A stretch of 42,116 nucleotides of DNA from Methylotenera sp. (GCA_030655015.1 JAURWJ010000131.1:1-42116), one strand, 5' to 3'; counted from the first letter of the stretch, positions 11,241-20,453 are shown. Translations and numbers: made by a program. The notes: generated by a model from the sequence alone, not told the origin.

Positions 11241-11440
11241 AGATGCGATAGATATAGAATGGCTTTTACACGTCACCTTCAGATAACTAGCCCATATCTT
11301 ATAGCTTTTAGTAGATCAACGCGCCCGTAGTTTACATTAAAATTGTTTAAGTTTTAGCACGCCTCAATCAAGTAAATAGCTTGTAAGTAATTGATATTAC
11401 AGGAAGCAACTTTCTAAATTACATGTAAAAACTTGGCTAC

Positions 11441-11626
11441 TTATACACACAACCTAAGGTTACACTTTAAAGCATAAGAAATAACTCATACAAATCAAGG
11501 CGTGAATTTCAACCCATTGATTTATATGAACTAATTAACTGGTTACTATTTATACGGTTTTTACAAAACCCTTATAAAACGGTAGGTTACGATTATATTT
11601 CACAGGTAATCACAGAGTTATCCACA
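11441..11626 (+). other. Two exact DnaA-box 9-mers in an AT-rich region
   Basis: TTATACACA at 11441-11449 and TTATCCACA at 11618-11626 both match the DnaA-box consensus TTATNCACA, on the same strand and 177 bp apart, in AT-rich non-coding DNA. Transcription points leftward to the left and mainly rightward to the right. That fits an origin-like or DnaA-titrating region, but no dnaA, dnaN, gyrB or rnpA gene lies nearby. Seen directly: the 9-mers. Replication function is inference and weak. Confidence 0.4.
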
Positions 11627-11649
11627 GATTTTGTGGAGAGTATTTTTTT
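11621..11649 (+). terminator. Weak terminator-like hairpin
   Basis: TCCACA (11621-11626) pairs with TGTGGA (11632-11637) around a 5-nt loop. It is followed by GAGTA and a run of seven T. The stem has only six pairs and overlaps the second DnaA box, and no gene ends upstream on this strand, so a real terminator is uncertain. Confidence 0.3.
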
Positions 11650-11761
11650 GTTTCAATGACTGTAAAAAAGTCAGTAATTTAAATTATTTATCATGCCTAT
11701 GAGCAATTCCCAGCATCTCTTAACTTAATTCATTAACATCAATGAGATAAGGAGTTGGATC

Positions 11762-12540
11762 ATGAAAGCAACGGAAACTGACCTACTGAATTAGTAGCAA
11801 CCGGGTGGTACGGAAGTAAGTTGTACTCAGGCCTTGGCGCAGCAAGGCTGGTCAGAAATATTCGCTACCCCAGTGGGGACATGATCACGGCAACACCATT
11901 ACGACACGCCGCAGCTACAGACGTACTCAGTGTTATCCAAGCCCCACTCACAGCAGGCACGCCACTCCTCTCCACCAACCTACCCTTTACCAAATGGTTC
12001 TAGGCAATCTACCTGATAGCTTCGGACAAGTGGCATCTCTGCCATGCGGCTTTTCAGGCCAATCAACGTATCCAAGCTCACTGCCAATCGGATACTGTGC
12101 AAGATACGTATAATATGGGCATCGTGATAGCGATTATCGCTGGCGATCTGACTGAGACTGATGATGCGTTTATCGATGGTCAACTTAGCGGCAAGCGTGG
12201 TCGCGTTGCTGAAGGTAAGCATACGGTATTGATAGCGGTTGTGAGCCATGACAGCCATGCTGGTTTTATTGCCATGCAACAAGTGCCTGCTATAACCAAG
12301 TAAGCGTTAGCAAGATTTGTGCAAAGCCGCCTGTCACCTCACCAGTCAGTGCGTAGTGATGCGTTATCCTCACTGACGTAAATCGCTAGGACTCAGCAGC
12401 ATCTCCGTGAGTTCTGCTATCCATTCAATCAACACTCATGGGAAGCGCGGCGTTGTCGCTACGTTTGTTAAACGCCTACTTGATGCATACTCAAGTGGAA
12501 CGAAGAATTGCCATGTTGTTTAATTTTGGAGGCTGTTCAG
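11762..12540 (+). pseudogene. Decayed IS1595-family (ISXO2-like) transposase
   Basis: Fragments of an IS1595-type transposase appear in order but in different frames. They are: an N-terminal piece ending TQALAQQGWSEIF from ATG 11762 (AGGAG upstream, two stops after ten codons); LTAGTPLLSTNLPFTKWF then an in-frame TAG at 12001 then AIYLIASDK; GISAMRLFRPINVSKLTANRI in another frame; DDAFIDGQLSGKRGRVAEGK with the DDE-type aspartates and the usual GKRGR-AEGK block; ALARFVQSRLSP with SVRSDALSSLT; and finally HLREFCYPFNQ. The last two are close together, so ~80-100 residues between the SDALxxF and YLAEFxYRFNRR regions appear deleted. Multiple stops and frameshifts mean it cannot be active. Terminal inverted repeats were not identified and the ends are approximate. 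Confidence 0.75.
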
Positions 12541-12590
12541 GCAACAAAGCCTTGATTGAGTAATTTAGAGCTGGATACTAATTGACTAAA

Positions 12591-13232
12591 CTATATCGAA
12601 CGTTTTTTTGCGGTGTCTGTTACCTGCTTGTTTTTGCGCTTATCAACAGGTAGCGTTTCTACCTCAAGTAACCTTTGCTGTTTTTCAGCTTCGAGTATGG
12701 CTTCCGACGCCTTTCTGCGCTCTAGTATGCGTGCTTGCGCATCTAGCAGCTCATCTAATGAAATCAGGTTGTCTTGATTAGTATCTACACTACTAAAATG
12801 TCTGGCAATTTGTGGTAATTTTTCTGTGGCCTCTTGTCGATCAAGGGTGCCATCATTGTCGTTATCGGCATCTAAAAACCGAGCTTCAATGCTTTTTTTC
12901 ATTGCGCGACGACGCTCTTCAATTTGATCGTGACTGGGGTCAACCGCGCGCGCATAATCTTCCAGCGCCTTGCGTAATCTCTCTCTATTTTCTGGGCTAA
13001 AGTTGAGCTTAAGCGTTTGCCTTAAGCCATCAGTTTGCACTTCTTCTCCTGTGCTCGCTGGATCAGCCTCTAACACACGCAGGTCTTTATCTTCTGCAGG
13101 ATTAGATTGATTGCCGCGCCCGACCGCACTCACGCTAAAAGAAAGGCCTAGCCCAACACACAAGGTTAGACATACGTGTTTGGCGACAGATAAATTGTTA
13201 TTCAGAATTAAATTCAACGACTCAACTTTCAA
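12591..13232 (-). CDS. Secreted EF-hand domain protein
   Basis: This 213-aa protein has an N-terminal hydrophobic export signal (HVCLTLCVGLGLSFSVSAVG, residues ~19-38). Two EF-hand calcium loops sit in the C-terminal half: DNDNDGTLDRQE (123-134) and DTNQDNLISLDE (150-161), each with acidic residues at loop positions 1, 3, 5 and 12. Charged, probably helical segments flank the pair, and the C-terminus is Lys/Arg-rich. It is likely periplasmic and calcium-binding; the specific role is unknown. The start is TTG 13232, as no ATG is available before the signal peptide, and the ribosome site is weak. It is transcribed divergently from the adjacent ompR-like gene, which might suggest joint control, but nothing in the sequence proves that. 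Confidence 0.75.
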   Translation of the reverse strand: MKVESLNLILNNNLSVAKHVCLTLCVGLGLSFSVSAVGRGNQSNPAEDKDLRVLEADPASTGEEVQTDGLRQTLKLNFSPENRERLRKALEDYARAVDPSHDQIEERRRAMKKSIEARFLDADNDNDGTLDRQEATEKLPQIARHFSSVDTNQDNLISLDELLDAQARILERRKASEAILEAEKQQRLLEVETLPVDKRKNKQVTDTAKKRSI

Positions 13233-13508
13233 ACGTTAGTTAGCGAGATTTAAGTCGCATAATCATGAACTGCGATTGTAAACTGAATGTTTCAGCACGT
13301 CGCCTAATTGTAAGAATTTGTAACCTAACATGATTGTACATAAGACTACAAAAAACTTTGTTAGTTTACTACTTGAGCATTTAATCTTTACCCGATTTAG
13401 CTTACACTTTGTCACGATAGAAAATTTAATTTTGACATGTAACTTTATGAGTGCAGATTAGATTAAATAAAAGCATCGCTGAGTACAATCCTGTTAGGGG
13501 AAGATATA

Positions 13509-14234
13509 ATGGTTGAACAAAAGAAAAAGATTCTAGTTGTGGATGACGATGTGCGATTGCGCGAGTTATTGCAGCGCTATCTCACAGAGCAAGGTTTTAA
13601 CGTTAAGGCCGCTGCAGATGCCAAAGAAATGGATGCGACGCTAGCCACCGACACCATTGATTTACTCGTGCTAGATTTAATGCTGCCAGGCGAGGATGGT
13701 TTATCTATTTGCCGCAGAATGCGTGGCTCTGGCGCAATGATACCTATCGTAATGCTAACCGCACGTGGCGATGAAGTTGATCGAATTATCGGACTTGAAA
13801 TGGGCGCCGATGATTATTTACCCAAACCATTTAACCCACGTGAGTTATTGGCGCGCATCAATGCAGTGCTACGTCGGCATGAACGTTTGGTTCCCAGCGC
13901 ACCGGCTAGCACCAGTGAAAATGTCACCATTGGTGATTTTATATTTAACCCCTCTACGCGCTCACTCAGTCAAAATGGTACCTCAGTTGCCATTACCAGC
14001 GGCGAGTTTGCCTTGCTCAAAGTATTTGTTGATCACCCACGCCAACCGTTGTCACGCGATAGACTCATGCAACTTGCGCGCGGGCGAGAGCTAGATGTAT
14101 TTGACCGTAGCATTGATGTGCAAGTGTCACGCTTACGTAAGCTGATTGAGCCGGACCCAGCGCACCCACGCTATTTGCAAACTATGTGGGGGTTTGGTTA
14201 TGTATTTATCCCCGATGGTGAAGCTGACCATTAG
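13509..14234 (+). CDS. ompR: OmpR-family response regulator
   Basis: This is a DNA-binding response regulator of 241 aa. The receiver domain (residues ~7-122) has the acidic pocket D12/D13, phospho-acceptor D56 in VLDLMLPGEDG, T84 in VMLTARGDE and K106 in YLPKPFNPREL. The C-terminal winged helix (~140-238) shows FALLKVFVDHPRQPLSRDRLM, and RSIDVQVSRLRKLIEPDPAHPRYLQTMWGFGYVF. The start ATG is preceded by AGGGGAAG. Upstream, TTGACA at 13432 could be a -35 box, but no good -10 follows at 17 nt. It pairs with the sensor kinase 122 bp downstream. The target regulon (porin/osmotic by analogy) is inference. Confidence 0.93.
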   Translation: MVEQKKKILVVDDDVRLRELLQRYLTEQGFNVKAAADAKEMDATLATDTIDLLVLDLMLPGEDGLSICRRMRGSGAMIPIVMLTARGDEVDRIIGLEMGADDYLPKPFNPRELLARINAVLRRHERLVPSAPASTSENVTIGDFIFNPSTRSLSQNGTSVAITSGEFALLKVFVDHPRQPLSRDRLMQLARGRELDVFDRSIDVQVSRLRKLIEPDPAHPRYLQTMWGFGYVFIPDGEADH

Positions 14235-14356
14235 TCCGATTGGACTTACTTTTAATAACATTGAGGGGTATTTAATTAACTTTTTACCTGACACCTTTGC
14301 TAATGTTACCCTGCTCTAGACACCGCTAACTCTTAACATTTAAGCTGCCATCAAAA

Positions 14357-15664
14357 TTGCGCCTTTTACCCAATACCCTTCTCGCTAGAGTGATGTTGCT
14401 CATCGCCATTTTATTGGCGGTTGGGCAAGTTGCCTCATTGCAAATCTTTGAGTATTTTGAACGCGGTCCACGTGCAGAGGCAACCGCGCTACAGGCTGTT
14501 ACCGTGGTTAACTACACCCGGGCATCACTGATTGCCTCACAAGAAAGTTTACGTTTAGCGCTACTTTCTGAACTCACCGGTAAAGAAGGCGTGCGTGTTT
14601 ATTCAGCAGACTTTATGGAAGAAATTGAGCCACTGCCAGCTGATCCGTTTATCAATATGGTGGCGGATAAAATTCGTGAGCGACTAGGGGTTGAGACGAT
14701 TATTACCGTTAATCATTACGGTATTGAGGGGCTTTGGGTGAGTTTCGGTATTGGCATGGATGACTTCTGGGTGGTTATTCCACGTATTCATGTAGATCGA
14801 CCATTCCCCTGGAAATGGCTTGGGTGGGTAGCCCTAGTACTACTACTCTCACTCGCGGGCGGCTATTTTATTGCGGCACGCATTAACCGACCACTACACT
14901 TACTCATGAATGCCGCCAACAGACTTCGTAAGGGCGAGCACCCAGAAAAACTGCCTGAGGGCAGCTTTGCTGAGCTACGTGAAGTGAACGACACTTTTAA
15001 TAAAATGGCGGATTCATTAGCCGAACTTGATGCGGAAAGAACCTTGATACTAGCTGGGGTTTCACATGACATTCGTACACCTTTGGCAAGATTAAGGCTT
15101 TCGGTAGAAATGCTACCCGATGAAAATTGCGCCAGCTTAAAAATCGGCATGATTCAAGATATCGCCGATATGGACAATATCATTCATCAGTTTTTAGATT
15201 TTGTAAAAGGTGTAGAAGGTGAGCCTACACAAATGATAGACATCAACACGCTATTGCAAGCACTACATGATCGCCAAGCGCGCGCTGGGCGTGATTTAGT
15301 GGTGCAGTTAGCGCCTACTTACGTTGTGCCAATCAAGCCGCTGGCTATGCAGCGACTATTAGATAACCTGGTTGGCAATGCCTACGCTTACGGTCATGGG
15401 CAGGTGCGCGTCGCCAGTCAGATTACGGCAGATTATATTGTGATTAGCGTATTTGACAACGGCCCTGGCATTCCTGCAAGCCATGTTAAAAAATTGCTGA
15501 AACCGTTTGAGCGGCTTGATACCGCACGCAGCAACGCAGGCGGTAGCGGGTTAGGGCTTGCCATTGCTGACCGCATTGCAAAACTGCACCATGGCAAGCT
15601 TGAGCTGATTAATCGGCCGGAAGGTGGATTAGAGGCACGCCTGAGCATTCCGATTAAGAATTAG
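14357..15664 (+). CDS. envZ: EnvZ-like sensor histidine kinase
   Basis: This is an inner-membrane histidine kinase (435 aa). TM1 is near residues 8-30 and is followed by a periplasmic sensor region of ~120 residues. TM2 (WLGWVALVLLLSLAGGYFIAA) is near residue 155-175, followed by a HAMP linker. The dimerisation/phospho-acceptor box is GVSHDIRTPLARLRLSVEML with H237. The ATPase N box is RLLDNLVGNAYAYG and the G boxes are VFDNGPGIP and GGSGLGLAIADRI. No ATG fits the N-terminus: TTG 14357 is the likely start, with GTG/ATG ~33 nt later as alternatives. It is cognate to the response regulator upstream. The 3' end overlaps the convergent cysG by 11 bp. Confidence 0.92.
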   Translation: MRLLPNTLLARVMLLIAILLAVGQVASLQIFEYFERGPRAEATALQAVTVVNYTRASLIASQESLRLALLSELTGKEGVRVYSADFMEEIEPLPADPFINMVADKIRERLGVETIITVNHYGIEGLWVSFGIGMDDFWVVIPRIHVDRPFPWKWLGWVALVLLLSLAGGYFIAARINRPLHLLMNAANRLRKGEHPEKLPEGSFAELREVNDTFNKMADSLAELDAERTLILAGVSHDIRTPLARLRLSVEMLPDENCASLKIGMIQDIADMDNIIHQFLDFVKGVEGEPTQMIDINTLLQALHDRQARAGRDLVVQLAPTYVVPIKPLAMQRLLDNLVGNAYAYGHGQVRVASQITADYIVISVFDNGPGIPASHVKKLLKPFERLDTARSNAGGSGLGLAIADRIAKLHHGKLELINRPEGGLEARLSIPIKN

Positions 15665-17060
15665 GCTCAAACCAAGCTAACTTCTCACGTAACTGCACTA
15701 CCTCACCAACAATCGTTAGGCATGGCGGCTTCAACCCTGCTGCTGCAACTTTTTCAGCCAAATCAGCCAACGTAGCAACCACCACCCTTTGCCTTTGTGT
15801 TGTGCCTTGTTGCACCACTGCCGCCGGCATATCGGCAGATACGCCATGCTCAATCAGCTTTTCACATATTTGCGCCAACCCTACCAAGCCCATATAAATC
15901 ACGACAGTTTGCCTTGGACGCGACATCGCTACCCAATCTAAATCTAACGTAAGTTCTTTTGAATTATCCCGAGCTTTTAAATGCCCGGTAATAAACAAAC
16001 AAGCTTGGGCGTAATCACGATGCGTCAGTGGAATGCCTGCATAGCTAGAAACACCATTCGCTGCGGTAATTCCTGGCACCACCTGAAACGGTACGCCCTG
16101 TGCCATTAAGGTTTCAATTTCTTCACCGCCACGGCCAAAAATAAAGGGATCACCGCCTTTTAAGCGCAACACACGCTTACCTTGCAATGCTAGCTTGGCT
16201 AAAAGTTCGTTAATTTCCTCTTGCGGCAAGGTATGCTGGTCGCGTGATTTACCCACATAAATCAGCTCGGCATCACGCCGCACCAGCGCCATCACCTCTG
16301 GGCTCACCAGCTTGTCATACACGCAAACGTCACATTGCTGCATCAAACGCAAGGCTCTAAAGGTGAGTAAATCTGGGTCGCCTGGCCCGCCGCCCACTAA
16401 AAACACCTCGCCCTTATGAACCGCAATATCCGGGTCATCAATTAAGTGCTGCAGCAACTCACGCGCCGCTTGTTCCTGCCCAGACAATACGCGCTCGACC
16501 ATCGGCCCTTGTAGCACATCCTCCCAAAAAATACGTCGTGCTTGCGTGGTTGCAAATTTCGCTTTCACTTGATCTCTGAACTCACCTGCTATTTGAGCAA
16601 TACGCCCATAGCCCGCGGGCAACATGGTCTCAATTTTGGTGCGAATATAACGTGCGAGCACGGGCGCATTACCCTCGCTAGAAACTGCAATCACCACCGG
16701 GCTACGCTCAATAATCGAACCCATGGTGAAAGTGCATAAATCTGGCGCATCTACGACATTAACAGGAATATTCAGAGCTTGTGCCTCGCGAGAAACAGCT
16801 TCGTTTACAGCCCGATTATCGGTGGCAGCAATCACTAAGCATGCACCTATGAGCTGAGATTTTTCAAAATAGGCTTTAATAAATTTAACATTTTTATCTG
16901 CAATAAGCGCTTGTATGGCATCAACCACGCTTGGCGAAACAACCGTCACATCAGCATCGGCTTTAAGTAGCATGTTGATTTTACGCGCAGCGACATCACC
17001 GCCACCAATCACAACACAATGGCGATTTTTAATATTAAAAAAAATGGGGAGTGCTTGCAT
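15654..17060 (-). CDS. cysG: Siroheme synthase CysG (dehydrogenase/ferrochelatase + uroporphyrinogen-III methyltransferase)
   Basis: This bifunctional enzyme makes siroheme for sulfite/nitrite reductases from uroporphyrinogen III (468 aa, full family length). The N-terminal Met8/CysG half has the NAD-binding loop GGGDVAARKINMLL (residues ~19-32), DAPDLCTFTMGSI, and the serine-containing SSEGNAPVLARYIRTKIE. The C-terminal SUMT half (from ~215) has VFLVGGGPGDPDLLTFRAL, YDKLVSPEVM, LKGGDPFIFGRGGEE and VVPGITAANGVSSYAGIPLTHR, which are the SAM- and substrate-binding loops. It starts at ATG 17060 and overlaps the 3' end of the sensor kinase on the other strand by 11 bp. Confidence 0.95.
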   Translation of the reverse strand: MQALPIFFNIKNRHCVVIGGGDVAARKINMLLKADADVTVVSPSVVDAIQALIADKNVKFIKAYFEKSQLIGACLVIAATDNRAVNEAVSREAQALNIPVNVVDAPDLCTFTMGSIIERSPVVIAVSSEGNAPVLARYIRTKIETMLPAGYGRIAQIAGEFRDQVKAKFATTQARRIFWEDVLQGPMVERVLSGQEQAARELLQHLIDDPDIAVHKGEVFLVGGGPGDPDLLTFRALRLMQQCDVCVYDKLVSPEVMALVRRDAELIYVGKSRDQHTLPQEEINELLAKLALQGKRVLRLKGGDPFIFGRGGEEIETLMAQGVPFQVVPGITAANGVSSYAGIPLTHRDYAQACLFITGHLKARDNSKELTLDLDWVAMSRPRQTVVIYMGLVGLAQICEKLIEHGVSADMPAAVVQQGTTQRQRVVVATLADLAEKVAAAGLKPPCLTIVGEVVQLREKLAWFEPNS

Positions 17061-17156
17061 GTGAAAGTACAGGTATTAGGATGCATCTATTTTACCTGCT
17101 ACCAAACAACTTTGTGTGTAGCTAATGACCAAATACGCTAAAATTACACTTTAAAA

Positions 17157-18515
17157 TTGAGCATCAAACCATTGAACACTCCCAAAAAATCTGTAGCTAA
17201 AAAAGTATTCATTAAAACCTTCGGTTGCCAGATGAATGAATACGACTCATCGCGCATGGCGGATATGTTGGCATCATCTGACGGCATGGTAGAAACCCTG
17301 ACGCCTGAAGATGCTGATGTGATTCTGCTTAACACTTGCTCGGTACGCGAAAAAGCTGAAGATAAAGTGTTTAGTCATTTAGGACGATTTATCCCGCTTA
17401 AAGCAAAAAACCCTAATTTAATTATTGGCGTAGGTGGTTGCGTTGCATCGCAAGAAGGTGACAACATCATCAAACGTGCGCCGTATGTCGATGTGGTATT
17501 TGGTCCGCAGACATTACACCGCTTGCCTGAGATGATTAAAAAAAGCCAAGACAGCCATGTATCGCAAGTTGATATCAGCTTTCCTGAGATTGAAAAATTT
17601 GACCACCTGCCGCCACCACGCGTAGAAGGTGTCAGCGCGTTTTTAAGCATTATGGAAGGCTGTAGCAAGTATTGCAGTTTTTGCGTAGTGCCATACACGC
17701 GCGGAGAAGAAGTTTCACGCCCGTTTGCAGATATTTTGACCGAAGCGATACAACTGGCAGAACAAGGTGTAAAAGAAATCACCTTGCTTGGGCAAAATGT
17801 AAATGCTTACCGCGCTGAGTATGATGGCGTTGAAGCAGATCTGGCCATGCTGATTGAAACCATTGCTGAAATCCCGCAAATAGAACGCATACGTTTTACC
17901 ACCAGCCACCCCAATGAAATGAATCAAAGGCTGATTGATTGTTTTGCTAACATTCCAAAATTGGCGGTGCAACTACATTTGCCCGTACAAGCGGGTTCCG
18001 ACCGTATTTTAATGGCGATGAAGCGCAATTACACCGCATTGCAATTCAAATCAATCATTCGTAAGTTGCGTGCTGCCAGCCCCAATTTAACGTTTACTTC
18101 TGATTTTATTATTGGCTTTCCTGGCGAAACAGAAAGCGATTTTGAAGCGACAGTCAAACTGATGCAAGACGTTGGTTTTGATGCCAGCTTCAGCTTTTTA
18201 TATAGCCCGCGCCCAGGCACGCCCGCAGCTTTTTTGAAAGACGACACCCCGCAAGAAGTTAAATTAGCACGCTTAACTAAACTGCAAACCCTTAACGAGG
18301 CGCAAACCAAAGCCATTTCACAAGCCATGTTAGGCACCACACAACGCGTGCTGATTGAAGGTGCATCATGGAAAGACAGTGGTTTACTGGCAGGCAAAAC
18401 AGACAACAATCGCGTGGTAGATATTGCGGGCGACGCCAGCCTGATTCATCAATTTGTACATGTAAAAATTACCGATGTATCAAACCCGCGCCGCTTATTA
18501 GGCAAAATCATTTAG
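17157..18515 (+). CDS. miaB: tRNA-2-methylthio-N6-dimethylallyladenosine synthase MiaB
   Basis: This is a radical SAM methylthiotransferase acting on i6A37 of tRNAs (452 aa). The N-terminal UPF0004 domain has its cluster cysteines in [12 protein letters not shown] (C24), [14 protein letters not shown] and VGGCVASQ. The radical SAM motif is C169-S-K-Y-C173-S-F-C176 in [20 protein letters not shown]. The C-terminal ~70 residues form the TRAM tRNA-binding domain. No ATG precedes the conserved start region, so a TTG start is required: 17157, or 17172 as alternative. It is the first gene of the miaB-phoH-psiE-ybeY-corC run. Confidence 0.95.
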   Translation: MSIKPLNTPKKSVAKKVFIKTFGCQMNEYDSSRMADMLASSDGMVETLTPEDADVILLNTCSVREKAEDKVFSHLGRFIPLKAKNPNLIIGVGGCVASQEGDNIIKRAPYVDVVFGPQTLHRLPEMIKKSQDSHVSQVDISFPEIEKFDHLPPPRVEGVSAFLSIMEGCSKYCSFCVVPYTRGEEVSRPFADILTEAIQLAEQGVKEITLLGQNVNAYRAEYDGVEADLAMLIETIAEIPQIERIRFTTSHPNEMNQRLIDCFANIPKLAVQLHLPVQAGSDRILMAMKRNYTALQFKSIIRKLRAASPNLTFTSDFIIGFPGETESDFEATVKLMQDVGFDASFSFLYSPRPGTPAAFLKDDTPQEVKLARLTKLQTLNEAQTKAISQAMLGTTQRVLIEGASWKDSGLLAGKTDNNRVVDIAGDASLIHQFVHVKITDVSNPRRLLGKII

Positions 18516-18528
18516 GTCTTATTTAAAC

Positions 18529-19476
18529 ATGGAAATCACCTTACAACCTGAAGACAATATCCGCTTGGCCAACCTCTGCGGTGCCTTGGATGAAAACATC
18601 AAGCAGATTGAAACCGCACTTGAGGTGAACATCAACCGCCGTGGTGGTACATTTAAAGTAAGTGGTCAGTTAGAGAACTCGCGACAGGCTATTCAGCTGA
18701 TTGAAAACTTCTACATCCGCGCCAAAAAACCGATTGAGTTGGAAGACATACAATTGGGCTTGGTAGAAATTGATAAACTAAAACCTGAAGATGTGACAAC
18801 CTCGGCCATGCCCGTACTGATGACGCGCCGTGGTGATTTACATGGGCGCACGCCGCGCCAAGTCGCGTATTTACAACAGATTCAAGACCACGACATTACA
18901 TTTGGCATTGGCCCAGCTGGTACGGGTAAAACTTACTTAGCGGTTGCGTGTGCGGTGGATGCCATGAGCCGTGACCGCGTCAAACGTATTGTGTTGGTGC
19001 GCCCTGCGGTGGAAGCTGGCGAGAAATTAGGCTTTTTACCGGGCGATTTAAACCAGAAAGTTGATCCGTATTTACGCCCTTTGTATGATGCCTTGTACGA
19101 TTTAGCAGGTTACGACACCGTAAATAAAATGTTTGAGCGCGGCGCAATTGAAGTCGCCCCGCTCGCCTACATGCGTGGCCGTACGCTCAACCAAAGCTTT
19201 ATTATTTTGGATGAAGCACAAAACACCACGCCTGAACAAATGAAAATGTTCTTAACGCGCATTGGTTTTGGCACAAAAGCCGTCATTACGGGTGATGTAA
19301 CACAAATTGATTTACAAAAACATCAAAAAAGCGGTTTGGTAGAAGCACAAAAAGTTTTAAAAGATATCAAAGGCATCGCCATGACACATTTTTTATCCGG
19401 CGATGTGGTACGGCATCCGCTGGTACAGAAAATTGTAAATGCTTATGAAGAATATGAGCTTATAAACAAAGGTTAA
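18529..19476 (+). CDS. phoH: PhoH family ATPase (PhoH/YbeZ)
   Basis: This is a cytoplasmic PhoH-like P-loop ATPase (315 aa) associated with YbeY and RNA metabolism. Walker A is GIGPAGTGKT (residues 126-135) and Walker B is SFIILDEAQNTT (from about 222). The N-terminal ~90 residues resemble the KH-like region of the YbeZ type. The flanking genes miaB (upstream, 13 bp) and ybeY (downstream, after the psiE-like gene) match the conserved miaB-ybeZ-ybeY order. The substrate is unknown; the helicase/ATPase role is from family knowledge. Confidence 0.94.
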   Translation: MEITLQPEDNIRLANLCGALDENIKQIETALEVNINRRGGTFKVSGQLENSRQAIQLIENFYIRAKKPIELEDIQLGLVEIDKLKPEDVTTSAMPVLMTRRGDLHGRTPRQVAYLQQIQDHDITFGIGPAGTGKTYLAVACAVDAMSRDRVKRIVLVRPAVEAGEKLGFLPGDLNQKVDPYLRPLYDALYDLAGYDTVNKMFERGAIEVAPLAYMRGRTLNQSFIILDEAQNTTPEQMKMFLTRIGFGTKAVITGDVTQIDLQKHQKSGLVEAQKVLKDIKGIAMTHFLSGDVVRHPLVQKIVNAYEEYELINKG

Positions 19477-19582
19477 TGTCAGCACGTAACTGCTTAGTAT
19501 TGCTTGCTTTTATGCACAAATCCCCTCAAGATACGATCAAAATAACTAGCAAGCTCGCTTGCCGCCCCCTTCCTGTTGGGAA

Positions 19583-20002
19583 ATGAAAATGACACCTAAT
19601 CGATTTAGCAAAGTAATGCAGCGCGCCCTCGGTGTGGTGGAACAAGTCGTACTCATTGTGATTGGTTTTGCGACCATTTTTGCAGTATTTCAAGCCATTA
19701 CACACATTTGGGAGGCACGCGCGATTACCGTAGGCGACATATTGCTGCTATTTTTGTATCTTGAAGTAATGTCCATGCTCAATCACTATCTGAGCGCGGG
19801 CAACTTACCAGTGAGATACCCGCTATATATCGGCATTATTGCTTTGGCGCGCTTTCTGGTGCTCGATATCAAAGAACTCGATGCAATGACGATGTTTGCA
19901 CTATCAGGCTCAATTCTGTTAATTGCATTGGCGATTCTCATCGTACGCTTTGGTCATGTGCGCTTTCCCTATACTGATGGCACCGACTTGCAGTCAAAAT
20001 AA
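19583..20002 (+). CDS. psiE: PsiE-like phosphate-starvation-inducible membrane protein
   Basis: This 139-aa integral membrane protein has about four helices (LIVIGFATIFAVFQAI, ILLLFLYLEVMSML, YIGIIALARFLVL, SILLIALAILIV). The segment DILLLFLYLEVMSMLNHYLSAGNLPVRYPLYIGIIALARFLVLD matches the PsiE family pattern. Its biochemical function is unknown. ATG 19583 is chosen; the frame is open to a TTG at 19559. It sits 106 bp after phoH and 13 bp before ybeY, an unusual insertion into the conserved phoH-ybeY pair. Confidence 0.8.
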   Translation: MKMTPNRFSKVMQRALGVVEQVVLIVIGFATIFAVFQAITHIWEARAITVGDILLLFLYLEVMSMLNHYLSAGNLPVRYPLYIGIIALARFLVLDIKELDAMTMFALSGSILLIALAILIVRFGHVRFPYTDGTDLQSK

Positions 20003-20015
20003 CCATTAAAACTCA

Positions 20016-20453
20016 ATGCCAAAACTACACGCATCTATTCAATACGCATCAAATCAGACCAGCCTGCCTACTGCGCGTCAATTTCGTCAGTGGGCCAAAG
20101 CCGCGCTGCGTGTAGAGTCAGAAGTCACCATCCGCATCGTAGATGAAGCCGAAGGGCGCTTGCTAAACAATACTTATCGTGGCAAAGACTATGCCACCAA
20201 TGTACTCACATTTCCACTGACCGAAGAACCACACTTAATGGGTGACATTATTATTTGTGCGCCCGTGGTTGAAGCCGAGGCAAAGGCTCAAAACAAGGCA
20301 TTACACGCCCATTATGCCCATTTAACCGTACACGGCATTTTGCATTTGCATGGCTACGACCATGAAAATGAAGCGCAAGCTGAGCTGATGGAAGGGATAG
20401 AGACTGCAATTGTCACAAAATTAGGGTATCCTTCACCCTATCTCATTACATAG
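20016..20453 (+). CDS. ybeY: Endoribonuclease YbeY (rRNA maturation factor)
   Basis: This is a single-strand-specific zinc metalloendoribonuclease involved in 16S rRNA 3' maturation and ribosome quality control (145 aa). The family motif H-G-x-L-H-L-x-G-Y-D-H is exact, with zinc ligands H106, H110 and H116 in HGILHLHGYDH. The upstream segment DYATNVLTFP is the second conserved block. It ends just before corC, with stop at 20451-20453. Its context with phoH and corC matches the classical ybeZYX cluster. Confidence 0.96.
   Translation: MPKLHASIQYASNQTSLPTARQFRQWAKAALRVESEVTIRIVDEAEGRLLNNTYRGKDYATNVLTFPLTEEPHLMGDIIICAPVVEAEAKAQNKALHAHYAHLTVHGILHLHGYDHENEAQAELMEGIETAIVTKLGYPSPYLIT

Larger units (their letters stand above)
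10740..11761. other. AT-rich gene-free region, ~1 kb, upstream of nuoA
   Basis: No plausible coding frame, tRNA or known RNA is seen here. The stretch becomes clearly AT-rich from about 10960. It separates the leftward nuo operon from the mostly rightward genes. It must contain the nuo promoter, but no strong sigma70 match was found by eye. It holds two exact DnaA-box 9-mers (11441 and 11618), a 14-bp palindrome (11227-11240) and a weak terminator-like hairpin (11621-11649), listed separately. Confidence 0.6.

Noticed and set aside
11821-12303. Open frames that could be called small hypothetical genes
   Set aside because: They are fragments of one decayed IS1595-type transposase, separated by an in-frame TAG at 12001 and frameshifts.
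13432-13460. Sigma70 promoter for the ompR-like gene starting with TTGACA
   Set aside because: The -35 is perfect, but no acceptable -10 hexamer occurs at 16-18 nt.
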